From assembly GCA_958299035.1 (NCBI GenBank), contig CATQJL010000001.1, positions 28,747,521-28,811,520 of the forward strand: DNA of 64,000 bases, written 5' to 3'. The stretch is from Cylicocyclus nassatus (Eukaryota > Nematoda > Chromadorea > Rhabditida > Strongylidae). The notes beneath the pieces are model-generated. The model had not been told where the DNA came from. It saw only the letters and a list, made by a program, of their open reading frames with translations, and did not search any database. Positions 54,210 to 64,000 of this stretch are shown here, one piece after another. Within the stretch, counting starts at the first letter, position 1; each line of letters opens with the position of its first letter. A program made the translations under genes and the position numbers.

Positions 54210-54382
54210 ATAAAGCTCTGAATAGTCCATACTCAAAAAGATTTCAATTATCGAGCCTATCTAGTCGCATGCACCTGCTTTCGAGCGTGTTCCTTTCCAA
54301 GAAGCCCATTCGAACAATGATAGATGACCAGTCACACAACTATCAAACAAGCGATATAACGTTGTTGTTTTTCGTTATGTAA
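54210..54382 (+). CDS. Possible terminal exon
   Basis: After TAAACTCTAG the frame reads KALNSPYSKRFQLSSLSSRM, then FLSKKPIRTMIDDQSHNYQT, and stops at TAA 54380-54382. An ATG (54271) lies inside and might start a 37-residue peptide. Protein-like composition, no family. The minus strand 54332-54538 is also open. Confidence 0.35.
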
Positions 54383-55081
54383 TGTTTCAAAGAGCCGCTT
54401 TCGCCTTACCAAAACCAGATCTGCCCTAAAGTCATTGTATCTTATCGCCACAACGAACAACACCTCACACCACACACAACTAGCGAGTGCTGCCCTGGCA
54501 GGCGATCGCTTTCTAATCCATTTTAGTAGTCTTACCAAATCTTTTCTACTTGAAGTTTTTAGACTTTCTCATAATAGTTCGTGGCTCGAGTGGAGTAGGT
54601 CTTCCCAGAAACATGTGATATAAGCCCCCTTGGAATCAACATGAACGATGTCGATTTACAACTTTCCATAGAAAACTGCACTGTCCTTTTTCCTCGAAAA
54701 CTCTCCTTATTTAGAAGCCTATCGACTTTTTCGGTATAAATTAAGAAGCAGAATTTTTTTTTAAAATCGTGACATCTTCGCACATTTTCTCAACCGAAAT
54801 GTGTTGGTCAGAGTCTAATCTAGCGCGATTGACTTCTTCCTATCTGCTCCTCTCGCTATATTAGTCATTCGATTTTTACCAGTTGATTTTTGGGGCTCAC
54901 GCCTGCGCCTCTCCATTTTCTGTAATCAGCTGGCAGGCCAGCTCTATGCTCGCGAGCTTTTAGCGGTGCGGGCGTGCAGTTGCACCGGTTGAAAAAGACT
55001 ATGTCATTATAGCTTGCGTAATTATACACCGCATGCGGTTAAAACGAAGGAAATGTTTTCTTTTTTATATCTCTTTCAGGC

Positions 55082-56009
55082 ATGAGTACGTTTGAAGAAG
55101 TGTGAGTAAAATTTGCTAAACATTTTCTGAGGATTTCGCAGGAAGTTTACGGATAATTTTCTCGAACATGTTGTTTCATTTTTCGTCGACCGGCAGTCAC
55201 TGAAAGAGCTTTTTGATAGCGGCCAGAAGCACTCTCGTTTGATTTATCGTCTGGAAGCACCATACATGTGATAACTCACAACTTTCGAGTACCGGTATGA
55301 TAAGAGTTTGAAGAATCAAAAAAATCATTACAATAAGCTTAATGAAAGATCAACGTAAGTGCGATTCCGCGATGTGCAAAAGCACCTATGTATCATTACA
55401 ATGACTTGACTGAAATATCATCTACGATACATTTACTACTTTATAGAATAGCATAACACTAAATCACTTTTTTAGAATTACTTCATTCTATACACATTGT
55501 TCGTAATAATCAAAATTGTTTGCGATTTCTGTTCGAAAAGCTTGAATTTGACTGATTCTTCAAAAATGAGCACATGTACCAAATCATGGGTTCACTAAAT
55601 GTTGTTAATGGAAGTTTTAGCATGAAAGCAGAGGTTCTGCTGACGCAAAAACCTTGTGGCTATCGTTTGTTTAAGTGGAACACATCCTTTGAAATGGCTA
55701 CGATGTGAGAAAGACTGGAAAGCCTGTTTATTTTCCCTTTGGATGCTCGACTCTTGCAAGATTAAGTTGGGGAAAAGCTCAAAAATTTAGCTTACCTACT
55801 AAAAAGTAATGAGGCAAAGTACTCAGAAGTCAAATGAAGTAATTCTCTTGTCTATTCGTATTCTTGTTCTGTGCAGATTTTTTGTTAGTCATTTAGCAGA
55901 TGCAGAAAGTTTTGGTGCTTATAACAAGAGGTAACGCTGCCTCTTATTAATTTTGAAAAAAATCTATCCCATCAAAGCTGGATGCTAATCTCTTTACAGC
56001 ATTTTGTAA
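55082..56009 (+). CDS. Small multi-exon gene, unknown product
   Basis: TATATCTCTTTCAG two bases before ATG at 55082 suggests a trans-spliced start. Exon 55082-55101 (MSTFEEV) joins across a 40-bp intron to 55142 onward (KFTDNFLEHVVSFFVDRQSL..., HSRLIYRLEAPYM, stop 55269-55271). Further exon-like pieces follow with good signals: 55290-55354 (YRYDKSLKNQKNHYNKLNER, GTAAGT donor), 55476-55553 (LLHSIHIVRNNQNCLRFLFE), 55877-55930 (FFVSHLADAESFGAYNK) and 56000-56009 (stop). The last two are in phase. The middle ones do not connect cleanly, so there may be alternative splicing, a missed exon or decay. No domain is recognised. Confidence 0.5.
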
Positions 56010-57137
56010 AATCTCATCGGAAGTGCATGTTGTTTATTTGCAAACAGAGAGATCGAAGACTAGTCCATGCAATCCATTAGCCGCTATCTCATTTGCTATC
56101 TCCGACACGCAGCTCATAACAAACATGACACAAGTGAAATCTCTTGGACAGCGGAAGAGATAGCAGATAGCAGTTGCTATCGGCACAGCTTTCGCTTACT
56201 ATTGGGTCATATAAAGCAGATAGTAAATGGTATATGAAGCTATCTGCTACTAAATATCAAAACTTGATTATTACAGCTCATTATATGGAAACGAACAATT
56301 TGAAATAACGTCTTCATCATTCTGAACTTGAAAAGGCTTTTGTTTTTTAAAACTCAAAAAACTTCAAAGTTTTTTTTTTTGAAAGATAGCAAATTGGATT
56401 ACCGAGTTACTTAAATTACTGACGACGATATGGACCACCGGTGGCCCATGCACTTTTTGCTTCCAAGGACGATGTGGACCACCGGTGGCACGCACCTCTT
56501 GCAAAGTCATAATGTTTGTAGGCTGGTATTTTTTTCCAGATATCAATATTTTCTCCAATTTTTTTGCAATCCTGGGACCTGTAGTCTCTGTCGCTCAAGA
56601 AAATGTTTATAGTTGTTTACAAAACAACCTTGCATTTCATAAATGACCACATAACCTTCGCACACCGAAAGTGTTGTGCAAAATCGCGTGTCCTACAGCG
56701 CCACCACGCAAATCTAGGCGCCGTCGTCATGGGTTAAGTAGCTTCAAAATATAGGGAAGACACTCAAGACTGCTATAAAATTTTTTGAAAAAATGTAAGA
56801 AGATTATTCCCGTAAAAGGCAAAAAGTTCCCCCCCCCCCCCTCCCCCGTCCTGTTCTCAAGATAGATATTTTTTTCGATCGTTTCTACAAACTGGTCAAA
56901 AACGAAGTTTTCCTTTCACCTTTCTTAGAAGTTACGATCCTGCCAATGATTACCTACATAGTTCAGACACGTTGGTCATTTTATTCTTTTGCACCCCCTC
57001 CTCTCCTCTTTAACCATTATTCCATCTCCCACGCACCCGCCTTTGCACAAAACAAAAGTTCTATAGATAGAGTTTTGTTTTGCCATAAGCCATCTCTCTC
57101 TCCCTGGCAATAGTGCTCACTAGTGCAGACAAACTCG
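56010..57137. other. No gene recognised; short repeats
   Basis: TGGACCACCGGTGGC occurs twice (56431 and 56472). A small hairpin-rich stretch with AGCAGATAGC/GCTATCTGC lies at 56085-56260. A C-rich run is at 56828-56847. AT-rich elsewhere. Confidence 0.35.
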
Positions 57138-57367
57138 CATTATTCATTATTGTCTTAAGCTACTTCCTCTAAAGGAAGGAAGAGAGGCGGGGGAGGGCTT
57201 ATAAATTGTTGACTCTTCTAGTCTTCTTCACATCACGCTATTGTAGTCAAATCATTATTCATTATTGTCTTAAGCTACTTCCTCTAAAGGAAGGAAGAGA
57301 GGCGGGGGAGGGCTTATAAATTGTTGACTCTTCTAGTCTTCTTCACATCACGCTATTGTAGTCAAAT
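57138..57367. repeat. 115-bp tandem duplication with promoter-like content
   Basis: Two copies (57138-57252, 57253-57367) are practically identical. Each has AGAGGCGGGGGAGGGCTTAT followed by a TATAAATT box and a pyrimidine-rich CTCTTCTAGTCTTCTTCAC. The combination of G-rich box and TATA-like sequence could be a core promoter. No gene is recognised directly downstream. Confidence 0.7.
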
Positions 57368-57758
57368 CTTCTTTGTTCTTGATCGCCTCTGAACGAAAAA
57401 GAAGCTTCAATGATATCACCTTCAATTAAGAAGCTTTTGTTTTTACTTACAAAGGCATTATCTAGTCTTTTTCGGCTGTCATACACCCACCTGTTCTTTT
57501 TCACTAGGATTTTTGCTCTGCACTGCAATCGAGATAAGTGCTTCTATGATATAAAATGTTCTTTCATTCGAATTTTGGTTTAGTCGGATATGACCACGCA
57601 TTCTTAGTTTAGATAGAGAATCAATATATAAGGCCTCTTGAAAGCTCTGCCGTTCTGTTTTTTCTTTAACTTTCTTGCTTGTGATAGTCTTTACCTTTAT
57701 TATGATCACAGATGAACAAGATGATCACTAGAATTCGAACTTCGTAGATGCACCAGTG

Positions 57759-57909
57759 ACCGTATTCATCAACGAAACCCATGGGTTCCGGAACCCACTG
57801 GTTAGTGCTTTTGATGAGTATCGATTCTTCCCTGGAGTAGAATCGATATTCATCAAAAGCACTAACCAAGTGGGTTCCGGAACCCACGGATTTCGTTGAT
57901 GAATACGGC
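57759..57909. mobile_element. Hairpin MITE, 151 bp
   Basis: Arms CCGTATTCATCAACGAAA, GGGTTCCGGAACCCAC and TTAGTGCTTTTGATGA with their inverses. The loop is about 15 bp. No coding. Confidence 0.8.
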
Positions 57910-58071
57910 CACAGAAGTTGAAGGGCTACCTTATAGAATTTTGTTTACTTTATTCAATGGCTTTCATGAGTATAGTTGCCGTATTTTTTTTCAGTCGTTG
58001 TAGAATGAAAAGCAAAAAAGGATCAAAAATTCTGAAATATCGCGTTTTCGGATTTATATTGAATATGATAT

Positions 58072-58257
58072 TTGCCATCAACTAATGGAGGAAGGCTGAA
58101 AAAATTTTGTATACTTCCAAAGTTCTCAGCATGGAATCATCTATGTCGGGAAAATCCAGCATTGCTTTTGCTAAAGTACGCTAAATCTTATTTATTTTAC
58201 TTCAAGCAAGAGAAAAAAATAAAGCAAGTTCAAATTCGAACAGCTGATAATTTTTGA
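58072..58257 (+). CDS. Open frame, possible exon
   Basis: 61 codons reading FCILPKFSAWNHLCRENPAL, then KYAKSYLFYFKQEKKIKQVQ, to TGA. An alternative is a tiny gene starting at ATG 58131 (MESSMSGKSSIAFAK|GTACGC) spliced to QEKKIKQVQIRTADNF after TTTACTTCAAG, through a 31-bp intron. The minus strand 58202-58426 is open too. Only one of these can be right. Confidence 0.3.
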   Translation: MPSTNGGRLKKFCILPKFSAWNHLCRENPALLLLKYAKSYLFYFKQEKKIKQVQIRTADNF

Positions 58258-58751
58258 AAAGAGATCCGAGATTTTTGGTATTTGAAAATCTTGAGAATTT
58301 CTTGCTAACTTTCGGTATATCATACTCTGGAAAGTTGACAGAAAACCTCATGGCAATGTACTCCGCAGTTAATTTCCACATATTACATTCTAACCAAAAG
58401 TGTAATAAAAACGTTGACCATCCCAACTAATGAACGTTATAAATATATTGAAAATAGCAAATATTTAAAAATGATTCTGCGTCGTTTTCCCTTATTAAGG
58501 AGTTCCGCGGATGACCTAGAGCTCATAGCAAACCTCCGTCCAAGGAAAGGACCAAAAAGGAGTAACAATTTTTAGTGTTAGTGGGTGGAATTGTACGAAG
58601 GATAGTTTAAATTATAGTATAGATTACAAACGTTCTCAATCCAGTTTTTTGACCTACTTTATTTCTAAGATTGCTTGAATCTTGTAGTGCTTGCTTTGCT
58701 CTATCGAATGAATGCTCAATATATTTTTTGTACCATCTGCCTTCGGTTTAG

Positions 58752-59041
58752 TCCGCGCACCATTGGCAATGTATCACACCATGTGACCATAATAAAGATA
58801 AAAACAGACAAAACAACTATTGTGAACCGTCTTCGTGATACACAAAAACACATCAAGCGTTCGCAGCGTGGTAATATGTGCTAATTCGTGGGTTGATGGA
58901 AATAGAATAATGTGTACAGCGACTGCGAGAGTTTTTGCTGCCCCTAAGTCGTCTTATGACAATGCTCGTTTTTTACAGCGACAATCGCCCCAATTGTTCT
59001 CGTTTACGAGGTTTTCTTATGGTTCTGCTTTAGTGCAGTAA
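58752..59041 (+). CDS. Two-exon gene, basic protein of unknown function
   Basis: Exon 58752-58870 follows CTGCCTTCGGTTTAG (PRTIGNVSHHVTIIKIKTDK..., RLRDTQKHIKRSQR) and ends G|GTAATA. The 49-bp intron ends ATGTGTACAG. Exon 58920-59041 continues in phase (ATARVFAAPKSSYDNARFLQ..., FTRFSYGSALVQ) to TAA. Phase, intron size and signals are all normal for a nematode gene. The protein is strongly basic in its first half. The 5' end is open. The sequence TTGCTTTGCTCTATCGAA just upstream (58689) is a scrap of a mariner palindrome arm. No family is recognised. Confidence 0.55.
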
Positions 59042-59194
59042 TTTATGGGTTCAAGTAGAGTTTAGTGTGTCTGCCAACTTCAGTAAAGCGATTTGAACTT
59101 TGCTAAATGCTCCTATAACTTATTTTTATTTGTCTTTTATATGCATTTGAGTATTTTATTTTGTTGGGTCTACATACTTAGATATCAGTAGTGG

Positions 59195-59520
59195 TCCCAG
59201 GATTTCCGTCCGCAGAGGGTGGGGAGCAAAAAAATTTTTAGTGAAGGTGGGTGGGTTTAGTCACGCACTACGAATCAAATTTTGGTGTGCTTTCTAAATT
59301 TTTGTGGGCTCATAACCCCTTAAATCTTTGAAAAAGGGTGCGTGAAGGCAGCCACCCTTCGAAAAGAACTTTTAAATGTTCAAATTGGTTCGAATTTTCA
59401 AAGCATTTTTGAAATGATTTTATTCATTTACAAGAATAAACAAGTCACTTGCACATTTTCATAACCCACGTAAAATTTCAAAAATTTCGCGACCCAAGGG
59501 GGGGGGGGGGGGGAGTAGGC
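59195..59520. mobile_element. G-run hAT-like MITE, about 330 bp
   Basis: GTGGTCCCAGGATTTCCGTC at the left and TTTCGCGACCCAAGG with a long G run at the right match the split element at 13569/16605 in inverse orientation. Fragments also occur at 53960-54005. No clear target duplication. Confidence 0.45.
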
Positions 59521-60451
59521 GCACAGAGATCTGTAATTTCGCGCGTACTTCAAGTTCTAATGGGTCCAAAATCAAAGTGATTCTATTCATGTTTCGCAGC
59601 GCCAACGACGACATCTTCACAACAAAATCATCCTGATTGGAGAGACGTGAAAAAAACGTTTAGGCGATGACCTCGTTTGCACAAAATCGGGTTACGAGAC
59701 CTCCGAAGATATTAATGATGTTGATGAGGGGGCAAGTTCCCCATTGTCTCATCATCACCTAGTTTTCTGCAATTCATCTGCTGCTGCTGCTGCTCAAGTT
59801 CATTCATTCTTCGGTCGTTTTGTATTCACGTGCACATCACATCTACTCTCAAATCAACAAAGTCGTCTCTCTTGCTTGGGAAGGGGGGGGGGGGGGAGGG
59901 GAGTTGAGACCGGTGATAAGAGCGGGGTGTGGTAGTTTGGCCTTCTCGCAAAATGGGGTAAAACAAGTGCTCGAGACAAATTTGTCACTTGGTATTCAAA
60001 TCCAAACTGGCGCCTTTCTCAATGGTCATAAGGAATCAAAAACTATTCAAGGCATATTCTAGGCACCTTAGGCTAAGGATCTTGGGTTTTTGGCAGCTCA
60101 GGATATTAAGACCCTCTATCAAGCCAACGCCCAAGCCGCGGAGCAAAATGTCCCTTCGGAAGCGAGAAAATCGCCCAGAATAGCGAAGGTGCATGAAGAC
60201 CGCAACCGGCACCGCCCCCTACAGTAGCGCCCGCCCATCCGTGCGCGCCCATCCAGTCACCGTTCCAAAAAGCCGGTCTGCGGGTTCCCCGAAATCGAAA
60301 TTGTAGGGGTTTTCGCGGATTCTCGACTTCATACTCGGAACTGGGGAATTGAGAAGGCCCCGGAACGTTCAAAAATGGGAAGCGAGAATCTGAGTGGACG
60401 GTGCCTTTCACATAAGACTATGCTACAAAATCTTTCATACGATCTGTTATT
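59521..60451. other. No gene recognised
   Basis: It contains a CTGCTGCTGCTGCT stretch (59777), a long G run (59884), and a GC-rich stretch at 60105-60410 with open frames on both strands that looks like repeat sequence. Confidence 0.3.
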
Positions 60452-60592
60452 TCATACCGTAAATGTGCGACTGCACGCAGTGCATCCATTGCTCGTCCCA
60501 CTACAATTATTTGCCGTTTTCATGCAGAGAGAGAATGCTTGCTGAATTTCTCTCAGTTTTTGCTCGCAAAGAGCGAAACCGAGTATAAGATA
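60452..60592 (-). CDS. Terminal exon, cysteine-containing
   Basis: GAACAAGCTTTTTCAG on the minus strand opens YLILGFALCEQKLREIQQAF, then SLCMKTANNCSGTSNGCTAC and SRTFTV to a stop at 60452-60454. Five Cys in 46 residues suggests a secreted protein. An upstream exon-like piece (QNLSDLKFFALG, GTATGT donor) exists, but its phase would favour another frame here, so the frame is not settled. Confidence 0.35.
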   Translation of the reverse strand, partial: YLILGFALCEQKLREIQQAFSLCMKTANNCSGTSNGCTACSRTFTV

Positions 60593-60978
60593 CTGAAAAA
60601 GCTTGTTCGCAAGCAATACATATAATCTCTTGGTTGAAAGAATGCAATGTTTGCAGTATGTGTAATTGCACATACCAAGAGCGAAAAATTTCAAATCAGA
60701 CAAATTCTGAACTGAAATGTTGTGGAGGATTATCAGGTTGACCAATAGATAATGGAGCAACTTCGAAACGTCGTAAATATTTGAGCAGCTGCTATTAGTC
60801 TAAATTTTTGTGAGGAAGTACTTTCAAACCTATCACATATGTAAATTATGTTATGTAAATTTTGTATCAGTAATAAAAGCATCTCTTCCTTGTATAGCTA
60901 ATCCTTCAAAAAATTACAACTTTGACTTCATAAAATTCATTACATGAGGGTGGCTGGAACTATGGAAATTCAAAGTGT

Positions 60979-61508
60979 ATGTATCAAATGTACATTTTAC
61001 ACTCAGCTTCGATTGATTTGGAGCATGAATTTCAAAAATTTGATAAAAATCTGTCTACCTCACTTTCCTTAACCATTTCGTCACCAAAAATTTTTAACAA
61101 AGCTGACCACTCGAGTTTCGTGGATTTATTTTTTCCAGTGGTATCTAACATTTTTGTACAACTTCCAGTGGAGGACCGAGGGAGGGGCCGCCCCTTCCGG
61201 AGAGGTTGCGAGATTTTTGAAAGTTACTTACCCAAAAGGTGCAAATGATTTCTTTGTAGTTCTAAATAACTGGAATGATTTTATAAAATTTTTGAAATTT
61301 TAGTTTTGACTTGTAGAAATTTTTTCCTACGCCATTTTTTCCTAAAAATCCGAGGTCACGGGCCCGCAAAAAATTTATAAAGCACCTCGAAAAAATTTTC
61401 GGCGTGCGTGGCTAACGTCACATCCAAAAAAATTTTTTGTCGCGCTCAACCCTCCCCTCTCTCCTCGAACGAAAATCCTGGCGCCGCCACTGACAACTTC
61501 ATTTCTGA
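60979..61508 (+). pseudogene. ORF interrupted near its end by a hAT element
   Basis: The frame reads ILHSASIDLEHEFQKFDKNL..., SSPKIFNKADHSSFVDLFFP, VSNIFVQL and runs into the element at 61166. Ignoring the element and one 8-bp repeat, it ends after two more residues (HF, TGA 61506-61508). Coding nature is only supported by composition. Confidence 0.3.
61166..61492. mobile_element. hAT-type MITE, 327 bp
   Basis: Ends CAGTGGAGGACCGAGG and CTGGCGCCGCCACTG, flanked by the exact 8-bp duplication ACAACTTC (61158-61165 and 61493-61500). Non-coding. Confidence 0.9.
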
Positions 61509-62775
61509 TACCTTTACAAACCGTTCAAAACGACCGAAGTTATTTCAGCAAAAATACTAATATTGGCTACTTTTTTTTCTATAAAGCGGTTCAGTTACCC
61601 AACATAGACTTCCCTTCAAATCCCTCGCTCTCTACAGTTTCAAGCTTACAACCCTATGAAGTCGAGTTGTATGCACTCTACTTTTCCTACAAAGTTCCAA
61701 ACGTGAACTGCTTTGATTCGAACCAGTTTTACATGAGCTTAGGCTCTCACTGCTTGACCAACGAAGCATGAAATGTTCGCACGGCTAATCGTTGTATGCA
61801 CAAATGCTACTTTCGCGCTATGTAGCCGAACGGAGATCCGTGAGAACCATAAAACCCTCCTATATAGCCCTCCCGCCTGCCATATAAAAGAGTTTTGTGG
61901 TTTACTTGAAACTTCGGGTACTTTTGTCTAAATGATCTTCTCAAAACCTCCGCAGCTGGACAATACGTCTCTTTTTGTTGCACTTTTTGCGACCTTCTCA
62001 TATGACTGCCGTGTAATCCTATGACTTCAGTTCAACCATCAAAGTTTACGAGCCTTGGATTTTTCTGAGAAAAACGGATTACACGCTTACTGCGCTCAAT
62101 TTACTGCAATATGCTCATTTCAACTGCTAATGATTAGTGTAATACCAAGTGTTCTAAGAGAGCATTGAAGTAGTGAACAATAGACAGTCGATGTCTTTTT
62201 TAGAGAAAAATTCTCTACGCGAAACCTACCCCCCCCATCCCGTCCCCGTGCGAGAATTCTGCATAATCATTAGCAAAAATATGTATCGCAGTTGCAACAA
62301 ATTAGCACAAATATGTATCGCAGTTGCAACAAAGTAGAAGTACATTTTCTACCTTTAAAAGTATTTTTATTAAGTGAGTTTTTTGACGAGTTAGATTTTT
62401 TCCGCTGACATAAATTCATTCTAAAAAAAGTAATAACTGTATATGAGCGAAGTGACAAGAGTGCTTCCGCAAATTTCTCTACCTTCCAGCTACAGGCCTT
62501 TGATGGTGCAGCTACACACGGCTTACAGTATGCTACCGTACCTCGCTCCATGCGATGCATAGGATGACCTTGGATTCCTGGGTCTGATAACGCTCGTTTA
62601 TGGCGAAAGTGTCACTTAGCGTGATTTTTCTGAATTTTTGTTTTGTGATCCTTCAGCTTTTTACTATACCGTGGTCTTAAGCGGCGCCAAGACGTCAGTC
62701 TTATTCCTAGGGGCCATTTAGGGTTACTGTAAGATTCACACCATGAGCGACGCGATTTCTGCAACGCATCAAGTA
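61509..62775. other. No firm gene
   Basis: A minus frame at 61807-62001 ends in the Gly/Tyr-rich stretch GRREGYIGGFYGSHGSPFGY and could be part of a small secreted or neuropeptide-like product, but it lacks splice support. A tandem pair CACAAATATGTATCGCAGTTGCAACAA occurs at 62275-62332. Confidence 0.25.
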
Positions 62776-62922
62776 ACCCTTGATCAGCTGGATTGGCGGC
62801 TGGAAGGTGGGGCTTTGTAACCTAATTAAGGCCGCTCGCGCTCGTGCTCTCTAATAACTCTCTAGCCTTAACTAGGTTATGAAGCTCCGCCTTCCAGCCG
62901 CCAATCCAGTTGGAATAAAGGG
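62776..62922. mobile_element. Hairpin MITE, 147 bp
   Basis: Arms ACCCTTGATCAGCTGGATTG and GCGGCTGGAAGGTGGGGCTT with their imperfect inverses. The middle contains TAACCTAATTAAGGC / CCTTAACTAGGTTA. Confidence 0.75.
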
Positions 62923-63467
62923 TAGATAAATAAATTTTGCCATTTGCGGATACAATTGTGGATAACATCAATTTTGAGATTGAAGTGGAAAAATATTTCT
63001 ACAGAAATATTGAGAAAGTCTAGAACCATTTTTGTCACATTCTGTAACCTGCAAGAACACCCTTAAAGAAGTGAAAGCCCTGCTCATTGTACCTCAAACA
63101 CTCTAACTCCATTTCTCAGCGAAAAAGATATCAGTTTCGCAAAAAAAAAAGAAACTAAATTGGTAGTCTTGCTCCCTCTTCCCTAAACAAGTGAGCCCTA
63201 AAATTTGAAAACCGCTACCCCCCCCCTTCACTGCTTACGTATGTGACAGGTGTTGAGCGCTGCTCACGTCATTACCACGCTCTCAGCTGCAAGCCGCTAA
63301 GCGCTTCTGTGCGCTTTTTGTTCCCACCGGATGTTCTAGCATTTTCCTCCACATGCTTTCGTTAATCCCAGTTCTTGTAAACCTCAAGCTTTCCTAGAAA
63401 AGCCTAAAACATCTGCAACTTGTTAGTGCTTGAGTCGAGGCTGCGTTTTGCTCGATAGTTTACAGTC

Positions 63468-63719
63468 TCAAGAGGATGCCAGAGGTGAGCTTTTGTTTTT
63501 GTCGAGCGGCTTTGTTGACATTAGCCAAGAACATGCGTCAGCAAGTGAAGCTGCTGATAGATCATGTTCTTCAAGAGATTTTTTCCAAGCTTTCTGCAAA
63601 ATGAGAAGCTTATCATGCTGATATTTTGTGCACTTTGGCACGTAAAAGCGTCTTTTCTCTACTTCACTAGTGATCCAGTAATCTAAAGTGCTATTTGGAG
63701 GAGAGTTCGCTTCGGACAC
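63468..63719 (-). CDS. Possible exon near the right edge
   Basis: An 83-codon minus frame: LDYWITSEVEKRRFYVPKCT, KLLILQKAWKKSLEEHDLSA, SLADACSWLMSTKPLDKNKS, ending TGA. It is hydrophilic and coding-like. An internal acceptor (CTTCTCATTTTGCAG) suggests that part of it may be intron. The complementary plus frame 63430-63621 is a weaker alternative. Confidence 0.35.
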   Translation of the reverse strand: MSEANSPPNSTLDYWITSEVEKRRFYVPKCTKYQHDKLLILQKAWKKSLEEHDLSAASLADACSWLMSTKPLDKNKSSPLASS

Positions 63720-64000
63720 GGTCTCCCGCTATTTGCATGTTTTTGAATTGAGTTAACAATTCTTTATATATTAGATTTTGAGTAGTGACTATTGGCTTCC
63801 TATGCTTTATAATTTGTCAAATAATTCAATCACTTATTGAGCGGCTTTTGCCGTTGTTCTAGGACAAGAAATTAATTATATTTCGATTACGTTATCTTGT
63901 GCAAAACCTTCGAAAGTCGATAATTTCGTCATTCGTTGATTAGATTCCGTTACCACCATGAATGTGGTGCTTCAAATCATTGCCTATCCTATCGGATTCT

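Noticed and set aside
59744..59935. ORF with an Ala run from CTGCTGCTGCTG
   Set aside because: Short triplet repeat plus G run. No splice signals or protein-like context.
61710..61767. Minus-strand tRNA-like sequence with a B-box (GGTTCGAATC) and A-box-like TGGTCAAGC
   Set aside because: It is only about 58 nt, with no pairing anticodon stem and a poor T stem. At best it is a tRNA-derived relic.

Overview
This window is nuclear DNA of a nematode. The best evidence is four copies of a trans-splicing spliced-leader (SL1-like) RNA cassette: a 22-nt leader 19-21/22 identical to SL1, then a splice donor, three stem-loops and an Sm-like site. The gene structure agrees: short exons, introns mostly of 49-90 bp, and TTTTCAG-type acceptors. 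There are no bacterial operons, rRNA genes, convincing tRNAs or CRISPR arrays. I cannot name the species.

The window is dominated by transposable elements, most of them inverted-repeat (foldback) elements. The main groups are: (1) TA-flanked mariner-like palindromes whose ends read TTAGGTTG or similar (1812-2832, 2868-3574, 13635-14584, 14602-16424, 16643-17591, 37645-39088, 47411-48115, 49742-53369); (2) a Tc1-like palindrome (27884-29425) with a cysteine-rich exon at its centre; (3) a maT-type mariner with a broken transposase (44459-46078); (4) three hAT-type elements with exact 8-bp target duplications; (5) TTAA-flanked elements; (6) a family with CTCAGAYAATC ends and a 2-bp duplication of variable sequence, several members of which carry the SL1-like cassette (19722-20310, 31238-32401, 40575-41060, plus 44885-45202 and 49914-52704 without it); (7) a TTT-flanked foldback with 11-bp internal repeats (4962-6232); and (8) a retroelement-like unit with a 120-bp minisatellite (11241-12424).

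Genes were found by reading frames across splice signals and checking intron phase. The richest part is 18.0-34.2 kb. Two segments about 11.7 kb apart carry paralogues: a small secreted four-exon gene on the minus strand (20812-21479 and 32632-33222) and a convergent plus-strand gene (18004-20661, and a decayed copy at 29608-32562). Gene models at 22232-22855 (+), 23588-24044 (+), 29961-30446 (-) and 33310-34189 (-) lie around them. Elsewhere there are single exons or short models, for example 10011-10497, 46172-46287, 46677-47067, 54210-54382, 55082-56009 and 58752-59041. One gene (49591-53868) is cut by a 3.6-kb nested transposon insertion and reads in frame once the insert is ignored.

Almost no product could be named by family. 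Most predicted proteins are small, several are secreted or cysteine-rich, and two exons look saposin-like. Exon boundaries come from reading the sequence, not from transcripts. Every 5' end marked as open may have further upstream exons.
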